Positions 62,093-64,000 of a DNA stretch of 64,000 nucleotides are shown here, piece by piece. Below the pieces are notes generated by a model that worked only from the letters and a program-made list of their open reading frames with translations, did no database searches and was not told the DNA's origin. This stretch comes from Butyricimonas synergistica DSM 23225 (GTDB lineage Bacteria > Bacteroidota > Bacteroidia > Bacteroidales > Marinifilaceae): assembly GCF_000379665.1 (NCBI RefSeq), contig NZ_KB903374.1, forward strand, positions 62,001 through 126,000, given 5' to 3'. The position numbers and the translations under genes were made by a program. Every line of letters starts with the position of its first letter. Within the stretch, counting starts at the first letter, position 1.

Positions 62093-64000
62093 ATGAAGAG
62101 TTTGCACAAGATTTTTAAATATATACTTAGGGTAATGCTGGGGCTTTTGGCTCTGGTTGTGCTTGTGATGGTTCTCCTGTATATTCCCGGGATTCAGAAT
62201 TTTGTGAAGGGGAAGGCGGAGCAATACGTGGAGCGCAACATGGGGATGAAGCTATCCGTGGGGAGAGTCTTATTGAAATTTCCCCTCGATTTGGCGGTAG
62301 AGAAGATTTATTTTGGGAAAACGGAACAGGATACTATGTTGAGTGCCGACTTGATTCAAGTAAATGTAACTTTAGCGAAATTACTAAAGAAAGAGATTGA
62401 GGTGCGGCGCCTTGTGGTAGAAAATGCAGCTTTGAATTTCGGGGATTCCCTTTCGGGCATGAAGATGAAAGTTGCTGTTCATGAACTGAACCTTCGGGTG
62501 GATCGGTTGAATCTGGCGAAGCAAGAAGCTGATATACCTATGGTTTCTTTGCGGGGAGGGATTGTTGCCATGCACTTGGGAGAGAGCCAACCGGACACGA
62601 CGGAGGCGGGGGAACCGGTACGTTGGAAATTTAAAGTAGGTGAAGTCGTACTGGATAGCATTGATTACGTGATGAATGGATTGCCCATGGGGCAAATGCG
62701 GGTGGGCATAGGTGAGGGACGTTTGAGAGGGGCGGAGATACAACTCGGGGGACAGACGGTTAACTTGGATTCGATACGATTGACACGGGGATATTGTGAA
62801 TTGTTGACGGAGAGTGATAGCACGTCGACGGAGGGAGAGGTCATTCAAGATACCATGCCGAGCGTCCCGTGGGAAGTACATGCGGGAAGCGTGGAATTGG
62901 CTGATTGTCGTTTTTTGATGAAACCCCGTGGCATGATGGTTTCCGAAGAAAGATTCCCGGAAGCCATACGGTTGTCGGCACTTTCTTTACAGGTGGATAG
63001 CGTGTTTAACCGGGGAACGGAGATTGCCGCTATCGTGCAGCGGTTACGGGTGAAAGAGGGAAACGGGCTCGATTTGCGTAATTTGTCTTGTCGGGTAAAT
63101 GCGGGAAGCGATAAATCCAAAGTTTCCGATTTGTCTTTGAAAACGGCTTACAGCCAAATAAAAATGAACTTGCAGGCGGGTAGCGGGCTTACGGATTTCG
63201 GAATGACTACACCGCTGCAATTATCGGTGAACGGAACGGTTGGCGGTAAAGATATACTGCTGTTTATGCCAGACACGAACGAGATGATAGAAGCATTTCT
63301 GCAAAATAAAACTTTTTCTCTTGCCGGATTATTGGACGGGGCGATCGATCAATTGAATATTAACCATTTGAACGTGGGTGCCGGGGACGATTTCCTGTTA
63401 GAAAGTAAGGGAAAGGTTTCTTCCGTGACGGATATGGAACAGATGATTGCGGATTATCATATGACCTTGACCGTGCGGAACGGGCGTTTCTTTGAACCCT
63501 TCCTGGCGAGTGGCGGGGAGGCTGGTTTCGTTGTGCCGGATAACCTGACGATGAATGCCGACTTGAAAATGGCAGATCAGACGGCACGAGCCGAGGTGGA
63601 AGTAAAACCCCGGGAAGGAAGCCTGAATGTGATAGCCGGATACGGATTGAAGGATGATTCTTATTATACCGTCGTTCGGTTGAGGGAATTTGCCTTGGAT
63701 GAGTTTATGCCAAAGGATTCGCTGGGGGAAGTTACGGCAACCCTTTCTGCCTCGGGGAAAGGGTTGGATTGGAAAACTGCATCGGCTAAGGCGAACTTGG
63801 TATTGACAGCATTGCAGTATAACGGTTATGATTACAAGGACCTCACGCTAAACGCTACCATGAAGGAGGGGGCGTTGAATGGTGAATTGAGAAGTGCCAA
63901 TAAGGAATTGGATATGGATATGAAATTCCACCTTGTTGCGGAAAAGGATGGGTATAAAGCTAAGCTGGAAAGTGATATCCGGAACGTGGATTTGAAAGGT
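62093..64000 (+). CDS. TamB/AsmA-like envelope protein, N-terminal part
   Basis: An uninterrupted frame of 636 codons runs from ATG 62093 to the right edge with no stop. Residues 10-34 form a transmembrane helix (YILRVMLGLLALVVLVMVLLYIPG). A region of repeated short strands follows, typical of AsmA/TamB bridge proteins: VGRVLLKFPLDLAVEKIYFG, SADLIQVNVTLAKLLKKEIEVRRL, and later LNATMKEGALNGELRS. Such proteins span the periplasm and help move lipids or outer-membrane proteins. In Bacteroidetes they are usually over 1,400 residues, so more than half is probably outside the window. Confidence 0.8.
   Translation, partial: MKSLHKIFKYILRVMLGLLALVVLVMVLLYIPGIQNFVKGKAEQYVERNMGMKLSVGRVLLKFPLDLAVEKIYFGKTEQDTMLSADLIQVNVTLAKLLKKEIEVRRLVVENAALNFGDSLSGMKMKVAVHELNLRVDRLNLAKQEADIPMVSLRGGIVAMHLGESQPDTTEAGEPVRWKFKVGEVVLDSIDYVMNGLPMGQMRVGIGEGRLRGAEIQLGGQTVNLDSIRLTRGYCELLTESDSTSTEGEVIQDTMPSVPWEVHAGSVELADCRFLMKPRGMMVSEERFPEAIRLSALSLQVDSVFNRGTEIAAIVQRLRVKEGNGLDLRNLSCRVNAGSDKSKVSDLSLKTAYSQIKMNLQAGSGLTDFGMTTPLQLSVNGTVGGKDILLFMPDTNEMIEAFLQNKTFSLAGLLDGAIDQLNINHLNVGAGDDFLLESKGKVSSVTDMEQMIADYHMTLTVRNGRFFEPFLASGGEAGFVVPDNLTMNADLKMADQTARAEVEVKPREGSLNVIAGYGLKDDSYYTVVRLREFALDEFMPKDSLGEVTATLSASGKGLDWKTASAKANLVLTALQYNGYDYKDLTLNATMKEGALNGELRSANKELDMDMKFHLVAEKDGYKAKLESDIRNVDLKG

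Noticed and set aside
1-64000. CRISPR arrays, tRNA or rRNA genes, insertion sequences, phage genes
   Set aside because: I looked for regular short repeats, tRNA-like cloverleaf ends, rRNA blocks and transposase or integrase motifs and found none that I can support.

Overview
The window comes from a Bacteroidota chromosome, most likely an Odoribacteraceae-type gut organism (Butyricimonas or Odoribacter relatives; this genus-level guess is inference). The evidence is three SusC/SusD outer-membrane uptake loci, each with its own ECF sigma factor and FecR anti-sigma factor, promoters of the Bacteroidetes type (TTTG, about 19-20 nt, TAnnTTTG), and weak or absent Shine-Dalgarno sites. I saw no rRNA, tRNA, CRISPR array, insertion sequence or phage gene.

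Layout. (1) 1-215 is the tail of a large surface protein. (2) 278-8451 is uptake locus 1: sigma, FecR, SusC with an N-terminal STN signalling domain, SusD, and a lipoprotein related to the substrate-import zinc metallohydrolases but without HExxH. (3) 8540-24039 is a same-strand run: an HsmA-like membrane protein, two ABC ATPase plus GldF/GldG-fusion permease pairs, two MutS-like ATPases lacking the mismatch-reading domain, a thioredoxin protein, and a TolC, HlyD-type adaptor, MacB-type ATPase and permease efflux set. (4) 24227-38582 is uptake locus 2: sigma, FecR, SusC and SusD closely related to locus 1, another HExxH-less lipoprotein, a TlpA protein with an apparent frameshift at its C-terminus, a subtilisin-fold protein that has lost its whole catalytic triad, two retropepsin-like proteins with two DTG motifs each, and a third whose DTG motifs are damaged and which is fused to thioredoxin. 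(5) 38677-50803 is uptake locus 3: sigma, FecR, SusC, SusD, DUF4843 lipoprotein, PKD-like lipoprotein, TlpA, a possible C25-like protein, and a thioredoxin protein. (6) 50823-64000 is mostly housekeeping: a Ntn-type amide hydrolase, a STAS protein, gcvT, serC-serA-DUF1015, a Na+/drug-type ABC exporter, a biotin carrier plus acyl-CoA carboxyltransferase pair, and the start of a TamB/AsmA-like protein that runs off the window.

How the genes fit together. In each uptake locus, substrate binding to the SusC/SusD pair would be signalled through the SusC STN domain to the FecR periplasmic part, releasing the ECF sigma factor to transcribe fecR-susC and downstream genes. Each fecR gene is followed within a few bases by an RNA hairpin with the same kind of loop, GC(T)GSSAACA, on unrelated stems. 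The accessory proteins of locus 2 (protease folds, several inactive, mixed with thioredoxins) form the best candidate for an undescribed system: a periplasmic peptide- or protein-handling module in which dead proteases may bind substrate while thioredoxins handle disulfides. This function is inference from gene content and motif loss, not shown by the sequence.
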